64,000 bases of DNA from Bryoerythrophyllum caledonicum. Lineage: Eukaryota; Streptophyta; Bryopsida; Pottiales; Pottiaceae. The number at the start of each line of letters is the position of its first letter. The first letter of the stretch is position 1. This document shows positions 26,485 through 37,548 of this stretch, one piece after another. A model generated the notes under the pieces. The model had not been told where the DNA came from and made no database searches. It saw only the letters and a program-made list of their open reading frames with translations. The translations under genes were made by a program, and so were the position numbers. Location of the stretch: the NCBI GenBank assembly GCA_963971425.1, contig OZ020524.1, forward strand, positions 16,061,845 through 16,125,844, written 5' to 3'.

Positions 26485-28036
26485 GAAGTTCTATTTAAGG
26501 CAATTGAGGCAGTGGACTACGGGTGGAGTGTGCAATCAGCATGTGATTTAGATGGTATTCCAAGGACATCTCTAAGATATAATCTAATTGGGAAAACAAG
26601 AAATAGAAAGAAAGGACCCCTAGGGAGTATTTTCACAAGACAAAGAGGTAGCTTTAGTACATTACCTTGAACAAATGATCGAATGGGGCCATCCTTTAAC
26701 TGTGCAGCAGTTGAAATTGAAAGTGGCGGAGTTGCACATAATCGTGTCACTGTATTCAAGAATGGAATTCCCGGATACAACTGGTCATGGTGGTTTAGAC
26801 AAAGACATCATGAATTCACAATGAAAACACCACAAGCATTAAAGAGTGATAGAGCTAGGGCCTTGACACCATCAAATGTCAGAAGTTTTAATCAAAACTT
26901 GGCTCAATTATATAATGAAAATGGCTACACATTTGAAAGAGTATGGAACGTGGATGAAAGCGGATGTCAAACATACCGCAATGGACAAGCAAGAGTGCTA
27001 GCAAAAAAGGAACTAGATCAGTGCATACTATTGTACCAAGTAAAAGAGAAGGTCTAACGGTATTATCAAGTATGAACGCAGTAGGGGAGAACATTTCTAA
27101 CTTCTACATTTTCAAACGAATGAGGAAGAAAAGAGATTACATCAGCAAGTGTGAACATGGAGCGACGATGGCAATGCAAGATAATGCCTGGATGACATCG
27201 TATCTTTTCAACAAGTGGATGAACCACTTCATCAAGGCCATGGAGCAAAATGAGGTATTTCACCTAAAAGAAGACATCTAATGATTTTAGATGGCCACAA
27301 CTCTCATGTTAGAATAGAAGTGATTTTGAAACCAAAAGATGTAGGGTTAGATATTTTAACCTTACCCTCTCACACTTCACATGCATTACAACCACTTGAT
27401 GTGGTGGTTTTTAAGCCTTTCAAGACAACATTCCGGGCATATTGGGATATCTTGAGTATGACAAACAAGGGAGTTAAAACAAGGAAGGAGGATATTGCAC
27501 AGTGGGTATCACTTCCAATGAAAAAAGCCATGACAACTGATCACATAAAATCAGGATTTTGAGCCACATGAATAAGGCCATTAGATGGGCATGCAATGGA
27601 AAAAAAATGGGATCTAGTCAAGGATTTAAAAACATTACCTTGGATATTGCCATATCTAAGATCCTAGCGAAGGAAGGGCCTTCCACCGATGAAAACATGA
27701 CACATTATTATGTCAATGTGGAAGTCTACCCTCGAAAGAGGGAAGTAGTTCCATGCTCCTAACCCATGCCCGGTGGGCATGGACTTAGTGGTGGAATGAA
27801 CGGACACTTCATTCACGCCGCCCTCCTTCGGGGACCGGCGTTCTTCTTTTTCAATGTGGAAGGTGAAGAAGATCTTTGCACTCCGCCATCTAGCCAGGAC
27901 ATGGACACTACACATCTAGGACAGGAATATGTTAGCAAATTCTTACGCAAAGTGAGGAGAATGGGTGCCAAAGCCGTCAAGGCTCAAGCAAGAATTCAAC
28001 GCATAGAAGATATTCAACAAAGCATGGAGTCCTAAA
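26485..28036 (+). pseudogene. Pogo/Tigger-like DDE transposase pseudogene
   Basis: Protein order matches pogo/Tigger transposases. A psq helix-turn-helix is at about 26490-26600 (SVQSACDLDGIPRTSLRYNL). A CENP-B/Tc5-type DNA-binding part is at about 26650-26880 (WGHPLTVQQLKLKVAEL, then FKNGIPGYNWSWWFRQRH). The DDE core follows, with WNVDESG near 26950, ILDGHNSHV near 27285 and LQPLDVVVFKPFK near 27400, giving a D-D-D triad. The frame is broken near 26648, 26735, 27005 and 27265, and by a stop at 27562-27564. It also contains a nested LINE tail (27725-27850), so it cannot make an active enzyme. A basic/acidic C-terminal extension continues to a stop near 28036, and another open frame lies at 28040-28321. 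The element's terminal repeats were not found. Confidence 0.88.
27725..27850 (+). mobile_element. Solo LINE 3' tail (126 bp) inserted in the pogo-like transposase
   Basis: The insert is flanked by the identical 12-bp target-site duplication TCAATGTGGAAG at 27713-27724 and 27851-27862. Ignoring the insert and one TSD, the transposase frame runs on without a shift through NVEGEEDLC. The insert contains three small stem-loops (CCCTCGAAAGAGGG, GCCCGGTGGGC, and CCTCCTTCGGGGACCGG-type) and ends in GTTCTTCTTTT. This matches the tail of LINE copies a and c. It is an extreme 5' truncation product, or a SINE-like unit mobilised by the LINE. Confidence 0.9.
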
Positions 28037-28436
28037 GCAATGAGAGAGGTTGGAGAAAAAATTCAAAGATTGGTTAAACAAGGTGATGTTCCTACACCCT
28101 TTGCACCTCACTATAGATTCCAACCACCCTCTTGCAAGCGAAATCAAGAGATTGCTATAGCAAGGCTAATAGCAAAGAAGGCCAAAAGTGAAAATGGCAT
28201 AGACCTCCTTAGCTTTCCCAGATTCCATCACATTCCATGGAGCTATGCATGGTCAATGAATCAACATCAGCTAAACAAATGGACAAGGACAACATTCTGT
28301 ACAAGAAATGGACAAGGATAGGAATAGTTATAAAGGAAAGAGAGGAAAGGGGCAACAGTAGACACGAAGGAAAGGAGCAAATGGAGAACAAAACACACGG
28401 AGAAATTGGGCAAGCAAAGACATAGAAGAAAGTATA

Positions 28437-29511
28437 GCTAAAAAGGCTAGTTTGAGCTAGTAAATTATAAACTATAAGTTTTGTAAGTTTTTGTTGTAAG
28501 GTTGAAATATTTTAAACAATTAACACTATCTAAAACACCACGTGACAAGTAAAAAACAAGACCACGTGACAAGTCAAAAACATGCACAAATTTAGTAACC
28601 CCAATCCACCGGTATGATCTAACAGCTCAAAAGACGATCTTCTAGAGGCAAAACGTGGGCCCGTAAAGCAGCCCACCGTGTCCACAAAGACGTTGTTCCA
28701 TCGCGGCGCAAGAGGAGCGGCAGTCCGCGCCCATCCAAAGATGGCAATGAAGGCGAGATTGAAGATCATCGACGCGACAAGTGCCGCGGTCCTCATGTTC
28801 CATGCTGATGATCTCTAGTTGTACAGACGCGGCAAGAGTTGATCCTTGTCAGCCATGTTGTGATTGTCGTCTCTCTCCTTCGCGCCTGTACACAAGGCGA
28901 AGCACAAGATCATGTTATGGTTTGACCTCCTCTTGGAAATGAACATGGACATGAAATGTGTGGAAGTCTGGGAGAAACTTGTTGCCGAAACCATATGATC
29001 ATATCGATTGCATGATAACCATCCTCTTCAGTGAAGAGAGAGAGGGGCTAGGGTGCAGCGAGAAAGACACGTGCTTCACACGAGGAAGGAGTGAGGACAC
29101 AAAAGCAGGAGAGATGCCACAGTAGGCAAACTCCACCAAAAGATCCACTCGCAAACAGAAAAGTCATGGAGGCATGAAGAAAAAGTCGTTTGCACCACAC
29201 TGGCTGAATTATTGGCTTCCACAAATGGCGTTTGTGGACTCTTCCTACCGTGGAAACCGGCTCCTTCAAAGGTGGAATTGCCAAGTATTATTGGCAATTT
29301 TGCACCATGGCATGAATGGGCATGGGCTGCTGTCAAAATTACTAAATGCGTCAGAGTGCATGTAACATAGAAGGAACTAAGATTTTCCGAATTTAGTTTT
29401 AGGGTGAGTAATATCCAATTTCCACTTTTTTTGTTGGTGGTTTTAGGCTATTTGTGGGAGGGTCATGGCCTCCACCTATTGACGCTGATTCAAATTTCTT
29501 CACATGTGACT
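28437..29511. other. Spacer with a small unrecognised ORF
   Basis: A minus-strand 88-codon frame (ATG at 28796, stop at 28530) opens with a hydrophobic stretch (AALVASMIFNLAFIAIFGWA) that could be a signal anchor, in locally GC-rich DNA. Its downstream half reads through a short direct repeat (CCACGTGACAAGT twice, at about 28539 and 28562), so the end is doubtful. I do not recognise it and would not call it a gene without transcript evidence. Nothing else stands out. Confidence 0.25.
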
Positions 29512-30350
29512 TTGGAAATTCATAACTAATTTATATTACATTGGAAAAATATGAAATCACTTGGGTTGAAATTGCAATTCTATTGGCTATCACTGAAAAA
29601 TAATTTAATCATTATCTGGCCTCTCTATATATGCAAACTGCTTAACTTGACGATTATGGGGGGTTACCTTATTTTGTTTGCAATAGCTTTTAAAGAAAAT
29701 CTATCATTACATTATTTAAATTCAATAAATTCAATAGTGAAATTTGGGTCTATGTGGGTTGGTCGTGAGTCTTTGTATGGTAGCCCTCTAACACATAATA
29801 GATTGGGTATAAATCTTGCATTATAATAGCATCTTTGAGTACAGCATATGCATGGTAGTACCCATGGTGGAATCGTATTTTCTTGTGGATTGTCTTTAAA
29901 GGTTCCGGCATTCATAGTGATGAAGCAACGGAATCTGTTTAATGACACAACTAATTTACGGATTGCCCACACCGCTTTGTTGTGGCGTTTGACAATTAGG
30001 TCGCGTATATGAGGGTTATGGCATTGGAGTAAAACGTGTAGCCATGTGTCCGGGTCTGTAGTGCTGCATATTCAACATGTTATGGAGGGAAATCTTTCTA
30101 TGCCAAAGAAGAGTTGTTTCAAAATAGTTTGCATGGGGTAGGGCCCAAGAATATTGATTGCCATGCATTTCATGGGTGCAGGAAAAAAGGGGTATGAAAT
30201 TTTTGGAAGTCTATTCCGGTGCGTAAATAATTTCGTCCTGTCTTTTTCCTTCGGGTCAGGAAAACTCTGGTGGCGCTTTGGAGTACAGTAATGGCTTCCT
30301 TTGCCGCCGGACAAAACGTAATTCAAGGAACATATGATAGAATCAGTCAT
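29512..30350 (-). mobile_element. LINE fragment (copy b): RT end, CCHC zinc finger, endonuclease start
   Basis: One minus-strand frame runs from 30350 to 29712 with a single TGA near 30069. It contains PFFPAPMKCMAINILGPYPM (end of the RT/thumb region), then a zinc-finger pattern C-x2-C-x8-H-x4-C (ICSTTDPDTWLHVLLQC) and PHIRDLIVKRHNKAVWAI. Next come ARFIPNLLCVRGL and IEFIEF, homologous to FKPDLLCVRGL and IQFIEFTYC of copy c. The order RT, CCHC, restriction-like endonuclease is that of R2/CRE-type non-LTR elements. After IEFIEF the frame is broken by a stop, and the homology fades near 29650. The last ~120 bp (29640-29520) also recur at 56520-56650. Confidence 0.82.
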
Positions 30351-30631
30351 GACCAGGTCTACACAACAAGATTTTAATAGCGGTAAACTCAGTGAGGAGC
30401 GGTACCCCTAGTTTAATGCCCTTGAGCCCAGTCAGCCCTAAGTTAGTTATTTGGATGACAGTAGCGGCGGCACCCACACCACTGCAATGCTTTCGATTGT
30501 GCCTAAGCTACCGCGCCACTCACACGTCAATGTTCATCCTCATGATTTTGCATCTTTGTTGTGCACTTTCGCAGTAGAAGTACACCACAAGTTGACCTGC
30601 AAGGCTGGCCACCACGGTGATCGTAACTCCC

Positions 30632-31070
30632 GAATCCAGAACTCGTACCGCCAGGATCATCGGAGGACAGTCCTCGAAAGGTACGTCGATGTGAGCTGGA
30701 TCCAGTAGATCTAGAGCAGCGCAGGCAGCGTTTTGGGAAGTTACCCTTGTGAAACGAGTCTGCATGCTTCATGACGTCCAGTTTTCTTTCGATGGATTGA
30801 GTGATGTGGGTTGGTGCCTTTCGCAGAGCTAGCTAGCTAGCGCGGAATCCAGAACTCGTACCGTCCGGATCATCGGAGGACAGTCCTCGTAAGGTACGTT
30901 GATGTGAAGCTAGCTAGCTGACCCGCTAGATCCAGTAGATCTAGACTAGCAGCGCAAGCAGCGTTGTGGGAAGACTGTACCTCTGTCTGCATGCTCCGTG
31001 ACGTCCAATTTTTCTTCGATGGAGTGAGTGGTGTGGGTTGGTGCCTTTCGCAGAGCTAGCCAGCTAGCGT
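30632..31070. repeat. Tandem duplication (~215 bp, two copies) upstream of the kinase-like gene
   Basis: Copy 1 (about 30632-30843) and copy 2 (about 30845-31070) both start GAATCCAGAACTCGTACCG and share CGGAGGACAGTCCTCG, TCCAGTAGATCTAGA, TGACGTCCA and GGTTGGTGCCTTTCGCAGAG. Both end in GCTAGC repeats. Copy 2 ends about 70 bp before the ATG at 31141, so each unit probably contains promoter or 5' UTR sequence. TGACGTCC resembles a bZIP (CRE-type) core and is present in both copies. Spacing before this (30351-30631) shows nothing recognisable. Confidence 0.88.
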
Positions 31071-31140
31071 GGCAATGTGACCACCGAGAGGACGTGACTG
31101 ATCGATCTGCAGTTGAGCACCGGAGAGTGCATGCGCCGTG

Positions 31141-32948
31141 ATGGAGTCGCTGAAGCGGCACAAGTGTGGTCTGCTGAGCTGCTTCATGGTGGTGCCGAAG
31201 CGGCAAGCGCTACTTTCGCTGTCCACCTCCTCCTCCGACTCCAGAAGCAATACTTTCTTCTCCAACGACGATCCAGTCGACATCATCGTTTCACCGTCGA
31301 CAAGACCTCGCTTCTCGACGGACGCTGTAACATCGCCGCTTCTTGAAGTGAGGGAGGAGTCGTTCGTGTTCTCGCCGCTGGCGGCGCCGACTGCGCATTT
31401 CGACGAGTCGCCGTCGTTCCGGACTCTCTCGGATCCGCTCCTGAGCACATTCTCGTACACTTGCGCACCCGAATCGAAATTCGGGGGCCGCCCGCACCCG
31501 CTTCCGCCGCCTGCATCGCCCTCCCGGAGCTTTGCAGTCAAGTCCGGCGCGTGGTTGCCATTGCCTGGATTAGCCTGCAGTACTACGAGCTCCGTCGAGG
31601 TGCGCTCTACGGAGTCGGGTTCGAGCTCGTGCGTGTCTACCAGCAGTAGCGGCGAGGTGGGATCTTGGAGCGTGCGGCGCGAGAAGAAGTTTGCCACGCG
31701 CGTGGGTGCGGCCCTGCCGCTTCCTCCGCCCTCGGTCGCTGCCAAGCTGCTCCCGGGGCTGGAGGCGTTCGAGTTCGACGACCTCGCGAGCGCCACTCAC
31801 GACTTCGCGCCAGAGTGTTGCATGGAGAAGGGCGAATTCGGGGCTGTTTACAGAGCTCGGCTGAGTAATCCAGGGCGCGATCTGGCCGTCGTGCGCCTCA
31901 ACTACGATGAAAATCAGGTAATTCCGCAACTAGATTTGCTCCTGCAGCTTTCACAAGTCCTATTCCAGCTGATGCTTCTCCTGATTTCGCGAAATTTTGC
32001 TCCAGTTTATTCTGAAACCTTGCTGCAGCTGAGTCTCAAACCTTGCATGATTCGCAGCACTTGCCACTGATTCGCAGACCTTGTTCTCTTCAACTTCTGC
32101 TAAATCTCTGGTCTATCGTGATTGTTCTCATCCAGGAACTGAAGGACTGGAGAAGCGACGTGCAAACCCTGTCGCGCCTCTCCGACTCCAACATCTCCAG
32201 CATCAAGGGCTACAGCACCACCCCGTCCCACCGCCTCCTGGTCTACACGCAGTCCCCGAACGGCACGCTCCACGACTACCTGAGCGGCGCCCGCGCCAAG
32301 ACCCAGCTGGACTGGCCGGCACGCCTGAGCATCGTGCTCGGCGCGGCGCGCGGCCTGATGTACCTCCACGACCGCGCGCCTCTCCAGGTCCTGTACCGGG
32401 AGTTTCTGTCCTCCAGTGTCCTCCTCGACAAGGACTGCGCGCCGCGCCTCGCCGGCTACGGAATCGTCGTCACGAAAACCGCCTCCAAGACTGCCCAGGC
32501 AGCGCACGCTCGCCGCAACGTGTGGAGCTTCGGGGTGGTTCTGGTGGAGCTTCTCACTGGAAAAGACGACAGTGAGGGTGATCAATCTAGCTTCGTCACC
32601 TGGGCAATTCCGTTTCTCAAGGAGGAATCGAAGCTGGCGCTAGTTCTGGACGCGCGCATCAAGGGAAAATGCTCCATGAAGGGAGCTGTCAAGCTCGCGG
32701 AGCTCGCGCTGCGCTGCTTGAAGCGGAAGGAGACGCAGCGGCCCACGATGGCCAAAGTTGTCGACGCGCTCAGGTCTATCCGAGAGAGTTTTGGTGGTCG
32801 CCATTCATTCGGCGGCGTCTCGTTCCGGGATTCGGAGCCGGTCAAACCCAACGTCGTTGTGGATCGAAAGGTGTGCAGTTTGTCTTCGGAGCTGGACGAC
32901 GAGGATTTGTTGACTTTCAAATCAGCACACTCTCGGAGAGTTTTTTGA
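31141..32948 (+). CDS. Receptor-like cytoplasmic kinase-type protein, probable pseudokinase (529 aa)
   Basis: Two exons, 31141-31917 and 32136-32948, are joined at CAG|GTAATT ... CCAG|GAACTG with the frame kept. Residues 1-205 are Ser/Pro-rich and probably disordered. The kinase-like domain starts near residue 210 (FEFDDLASATHDF, an RLCK/RLK hallmark). The Gly loop is intact (KGEFGAVYRA, 229-238), but catalytic positions are changed. The ATP-anchoring Lys is Arg (AVVRL, R252), HRD reads YRE (346-348), and DFG reads GYG (366-368). The activation segment and APE motif are shortened to a few residues before NVWSFGVVLVELLTG. This points to a scaffold or regulator rather than an active kinase. No signal peptide or transmembrane segment is seen. 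Exons are GC-rich, unlike the AT-rich HYDIN. Confidence 0.9.
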
Positions 32949-33169
32949 GTTAGTGTGTCTGTCTGTGTGTGTGCATACGTTTCTGACACTACTTTTGACG
33001 TGAGTTTCTGTACATTGGGTAGATTGATGAGGTTTGTAGCGGATCCTGGTTTAGGCGTCAACTCTTTCGGTGAGTTTCAACATGAGACGTATGAGTTGAT
33101 CGAAACTAAGAGATGGGTAACATGCTACGCAATAAAGATTCAAATTGTGAAATGTTGTCAAGTGCATGC

Positions 33170-33255
33170 AATCTTGGCTTCAAAGTAGTTGCTTAAACGT
33201 CAGTCGGTTCCCAATCTTGGCTTCAAAGTAGTTGCTTAAACGTCAGTTGGGAACT
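33170..33255. repeat. 43-bp tandem duplication abutting a TTAA-type MITE
   Basis: The unit AATCTTGGCTTCAAAGTAGT... is present twice (33170-33212 and 33213-33255). Both copies run into the MITE terminal motif CTTAAACGTCAGT. The first copy stops nine bases into the element, with CGGTTCCC where the second has TGGGAACT. It may record an aborted or repeated insertion or repair event. Confidence 0.8.
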
Positions 33256-33451
33256 GTATATACATGCACATATTTTACTCTGCAGAATACAATCATCAAG
33301 GTTTTGCAAGACTTACACCTTTGGATCGACGATTGTTCAACGAACATGTGTCATTTCGAAGACATTTGAGTATGTGAACCTTAACATGTTCCAATAAGAG
33401 AATGTAGAATACTGTGGCCACCAGTGGCACCTTATGACGTTTAAAGGTTAA
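33235..33451 (+). mobile_element. TTAA-type MITE, copy A1
   Basis: 217 bp; left end CTTAAACGTCAGT, right end TGACGTTTAAAGGTTAA. The interior carries the family signatures AAGACTTACACCTTTGGAT and AATACTGTGGCCACCAGTGG. The left TTAA is eroded. It lies 3' of the kinase-like gene and 3' of the RING gene. Confidence 0.9.
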
Positions 33452-33713
33452 GGGCGATTCTCAAGCAAGTACAGGTGAGTGTTCCAACGCACTTCTACAA
33501 AATAAGCAAGGGCAAGAGTCGTCAATGCCTACAGTCAATTTTTAATCCTACTAGAATGGTAGACATTTGAATATTTGGAGCTAATGCACACATCAATTAC
33601 TTTTAGCAGCAACGCCTACACATTGGAAGCCTCCGTCACTGTACACAATCACTTCCTGATAGGCAATTTGTAACCATATGTGTTGCGCTTGCTACCACCT
33701 CTTATTTCCTCCA

Positions 33714-36232
33714 TCACAACCTGGAATCAGAAATAAATGACTGCTCCAGCCTCGCAGCCAGTGCAGCATCTTCCTCCTCCTGAATCCTCCTCTCTACATC
33801 TCGCGGCTGCTCATCACTCTGGGGTCTCGCAGCTTCCGGGCTCCAAGCCGGTCTCCTGACGCGCACACGAACGAACCTGCTGTTCGAGTAACTGGGAGAG
33901 GACTGTCTGCCTGACTCCAACACATCTGGCGCACTTCCAAACGACAATGGATGCGACATCTGCCTTGCTCGCTCCGACGACGTTGCTAGCTCTCGCCAGG
34001 GAATAGGACGAGATACCCTTCTCCTGACGAGACCTGGACGGAGGAGCTGCTGAGACTCGGAACCAATTTTATCCTCGTTGTTCTCGGAGTGCTGCTTCCG
34101 ATCCTTGCGCCGAGCAGCGGTTTCTTGTGGGAATAGCAGTTGGATGGTGTTCCACAGAACCGTGTTGATTGGACAGTCGTTCTTGCTAATGGCTCTGCTG
34201 ACAAGAGATAGAGCTTCAGACAAAATTCGGAATCGACACTACGGTGAAACTACGTCTGAGGAGAACTACATGTAAAGGCGATGTGAAACCCCACCTCAAC
34301 TCCTGTCTGCACTTGGGGCAGCGCATCCCACACCTTTGGAATGCTGAGTGCAGGCAACCTCTGCAGAAGCTGAAATAGTACGCTTTCGTGTTAGTGTTCC
34401 CAAACCAGTGCTATGAGTTAAAAGAGTTTAAATATGTACTGGACGTGGCCATGACATGAAATATTCTATTTATTAGACCCACAGTGGAATCATACAAACC
34501 ACTCATTTCCAGGGCTTCTTAACAGTGGCAAACATAATCTCTGTACGAGTGTCAGTGGAGGCTTCGAGTTTGTGCACCTGTGACCGCAGGTTGTGGTGGA
34601 CGGCTCAAAACATATATCCAAGCACACCTACAGTGCAACGCAGTCATTTCACATAGAACACAGCGACGGCACTAATACGCAAATAACCACGATGCTGTGA
34701 CTTCAGAGGTACAAATTCACTCATTTTAGTTAATGATGAGGAAATCTAAGGAGCTCATCTAAACATCCAAACTGATGAGATTGGCTTGGACGTGACATGT
34801 TCCCATCGGAACAGTGTGCTGAGACTGCAGAAACTACAATTTGAAAAAGGATATGAAAACACTTCTGACATTACTTGCTACATGGAGAAAGCAAACAAAG
34901 GATAAAATCACGAAGCAGATACCTTCCATCCATGGAATACGAGATCCTTACCACGCAAGTAAGTTCCTCCCTCAATTTATCAAGCTGAAGAGCATTTTCG
35001 TTTTTGTTGCCTCCTCCGGCTCCTTCAGTGGCTTCGCCAGTAGTAGTCTTGACATGAGGCTGAGAATCATCCCTGATTTCGTTATCTTGAGAAGGCTGTT
35101 GATGTGAACCTGCAAATGTTCAGGATCAAATTAGTCCGTAAAAAGCCGCTCGGAAATAATGACCGACTTCCATGCCCTGTACCACTTGAACTTACATGGA
35201 GTATACAAATAAGATGGCCAGATCCTATGAACCAATGGTTTTACCGTACATTCAGCTGTTATAGACGATGCCCCACGTTTGTCACCCTCGTCAACAAAAA
35301 CTGCCATTGGAATAGGAGCCAACGGTTCTTCATTTGAAGACCCCCGGCGTACTCTCCTGTGCCTGCAAAAAGAACAATACCACCTACCGTGGCTAATTCT
35401 CAATTACACTCACGGAAGCCCATTTGATTGATCTAAACGTGTGAAAGACGTGATTCACATAAGAAAAAGTGATGCCCAAAACGGTCGAATCGAAGTTATT
35501 TGTAGAGTGAGGCCATGAGTTCTGACCTCTTTTCTCATTAGAATCAGGCTCTAAATTTCTATACTCAGCTCCAACTAGAAAAAGGCGGCCAAGATTCCTG
35601 ACCTCTCCTTCATTCTCGAAGCCGGCTAAAACTAGTTCTAACTTGGACCACCGAGCTCTTTAGTCCTTAAACGTCATAAAGTGCCACTGGTGGCCACAAT
35701 ATTCTACATGTACGGTGTCGTATTTGAACATGATAAGGTTCACATATTGAAATGACCTTCAAATGAAAGATATCAGTTGACGAATCTTCAACCCAAAGGT
35801 GTAAGTCTTGCTATACTTTATACATTTTTTGTATTCTACAAAGTCAAATATGTGCCTGTATATACGGTTCCTGACTGACGTTTAAGGGTTAAAATTGGGG
35901 GACCGAGGCACGAGCTCTTGTACTGATCTATTTAGAGTAAGGAAAGAGTAGTGAAAAGAGGGGTGGATCTTATGATAACTTTGGGATATTTTGGAAAGAA
36001 GTGAAATGTAGATTTACCTCCGTCCTGCACTGAGAGGAGTAGCAGCTTGGCCAGGAGTGCGAGTTGCTCTCTTCCGCTCATGACATTGAGGGCATTGAGT
36101 GCAGCCTTCGGAGCACGAGGTGGCACGAGACGGGGTCCCTCTCCCCGGCGTACTTTGCTTCAACGGAACCCCAGCAGCTGGGGACGAGTCTGGAGCCAGA
36201 CTCAGCAGAGCCTCATCATCCCACCCTGCCAT
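33714..36232 (-). CDS. RING-type E3 ubiquitin ligase (363 aa, 6 exons)
   Basis: Minus-strand exons: 36232-36018, 35362-35250, 35109-34952, 34627-34578, 34369-34295, 34194-33714. They sum to 1,092 nt (364 codons with stop) and all junctions keep frame; exon 2 uses the donor T|GTACGG. The start ATG at 36232 sits in a GCGGCCATGGCA context. The C3HC4 RING spans residues 161-199 (C161, C164, C176, H178, C181, C184, C196, C199; segments CVVCLDICFEPS and CGHSFCRGCLHSAFQRCG). It is followed by INTVLWNTIQLLFPQE and a C-terminal EEEDAALAARLEQ, as in a small plant RING family. The N-terminal half is basic and low-complexity. The likely role is ubiquitin transfer; the substrate is unknown. It is convergent with the kinase-like gene, about 765 bp apart. 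Intron 1 contains a MITE (35665-35892). Confidence 0.9.
35665..35892 (-). mobile_element. TTAA-type MITE, copy A2, in RING gene intron 1
   Basis: 228 bp, opposite orientation to A1. Ends are CCTTAAACGTCA and TGACGTTTAAGGGTTAA. The interior has GTGCCACTGGTGGCCACA and CCAAAGGTGTAAGTCTTG. It lies wholly inside intron 1 (35363-36017) and does not touch splice sites. Confidence 0.92.
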
Positions 36233-37316
36233 GGCCGCTGCCGAACGAAAATTAGGAGTAAAGCCTGCTGCCGAGTTCTCCAGACGGCTCGTGCGCCTGC
36301 CTCTCGGGGTAGTACTGGACACCGATTGCTGCGCTGAAGCCCCCTCGTCGTCGTCGTGACCGGGACCTATTGATTGCAACCAAGCTGATAAGAAAGCTGA
36401 GCGTCCAGCAAGCTCTTACGGCAAATGTTTCCTGGCATTCCTCTTCCCACAATTCACTTGGTGAGGCCTTAAGCATCCGGCCTCCTATTTCAGTCAAATG
36501 CTCTCTCAGATATATGCACAACCTAGCAATCCCAGATTACAAGGCAGATTGGACGGCATCAGAGGACAACCTCCATCACCTCACCTCCAAGCAACTCTTC
36601 CACCGACATAAAACCCTAATTTTCACGAACTCTTCCCAATCAACCCACCGATCATCTCCTCACGTGTATCATCAGATCATCCCCCACCAACATAAAACCC
36701 TAATTTCACGAAATCTTCCGCATCACCCCACCGATCATCCCCTCACGTGTATCATCGACAACACCAGCAGCCTCTTCACATGACATTCCACCAAATCCTT
36801 GCGATAATTTACGGTTTCGGATTAGACCCAACTCCAATCCAACTTCATCAGATCATCCCTTAATTTCACGAACTCTACCACATCAACATCATCTCCTCAC
36901 CTGTGCCATCTTCGCCCTCCGAGGACACCTCCTGCACCCTCCCACTCACTTGTTCTTCGCGAGCTCCCTCTTCTTCTCCCGGCTCTGGCTCCGATTCAAG
37001 GGCAGGGGTGCAATCCGACACACTTTCCTCCTCCTGCACTGCATGCGAGGCCATCTCCCTCTTTAGACGTTACCATAAACCCTAACCCCGAGGTAATGCG
37101 GAGATCATATTGTTGCATAAAACAACACGCCCATTAAACATTTCACTCGAAAACAAAGAGTGAGGTTCTCGCAATCCGTCGCTCCTCGGATGCAAAAATG
37201 ACGGACTCCCCAAACCGTCACTGTACTCCATAACCGTTACTGTGTTTTGGTATACCCTAAAACCATTACCGGAACAATTCCCGACACTGCACCCAAATCC
37301 GACATCTGCTCTATGT
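36233..37316. other. RING gene upstream region with telo-boxes and an 83-bp tandem repeat
   Basis: No second gene is convincing. At 36607-36765 a unit of about 83 bp starting CATAAAACCCTAATTT is repeated twice; each copy carries a telo-box-like AAACCCTAA and the G-box-like CACGTG. A further ATAAACCCTAA lies near 37075. Telo-boxes are common in promoters of plant housekeeping genes, so this is probably the RING gene promoter. Confidence 0.6.
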
Positions 37317-37548
37317 AACCTTTAAACGTCAGAAGGTGCCCCAGGTGGCCACAGTATTCTACACGTATAACGTCGTATTTGAACATGGTAAGGTTGAGAT
37401 ATTGAAATGACCTCCAAATGAAAGAAGTTAGTTGAAGAATTTTCAATCTGAAGGTGTAAGTCTTGCTAGACTTTAGTACTTTTTTAATATTCTACATAGC
37501 AAAATATGTGCCTGTGTATACGGTTCCCGACTGACATTTAAGGGTTAA
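37317..37548 (-). mobile_element. TTAA-type MITE, copy A3
   Basis: 232 bp; ends are TAACCTTTAAACGTCAG and CTGACATTTAAGGGTTAA, with the family interior. It is joined back to back with copy A4, sharing the TTAA at 37545-37548. Confidence 0.92.

Noticed and set aside
31056-31796. 246-codon minus-strand ORF
   Set aside because: Antisense to kinase-like exon 1 and partly over the duplicated leader. The composition is a mirror of the GC-rich Ser/Pro segment.
32081-32575. 164-codon plus-strand ORF overlapping kinase-like exon 2
   Set aside because: A shifted-frame reading of GC-rich kinase sequence. The true frame shows the conserved kinase subdomains.
36252-36521. Minus-strand ORF upstream of the RING gene
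   Set aside because: No splice path joins it in frame to the ATG at 36232 and no domain is visible. It is more likely 5' UTR or promoter sequence.
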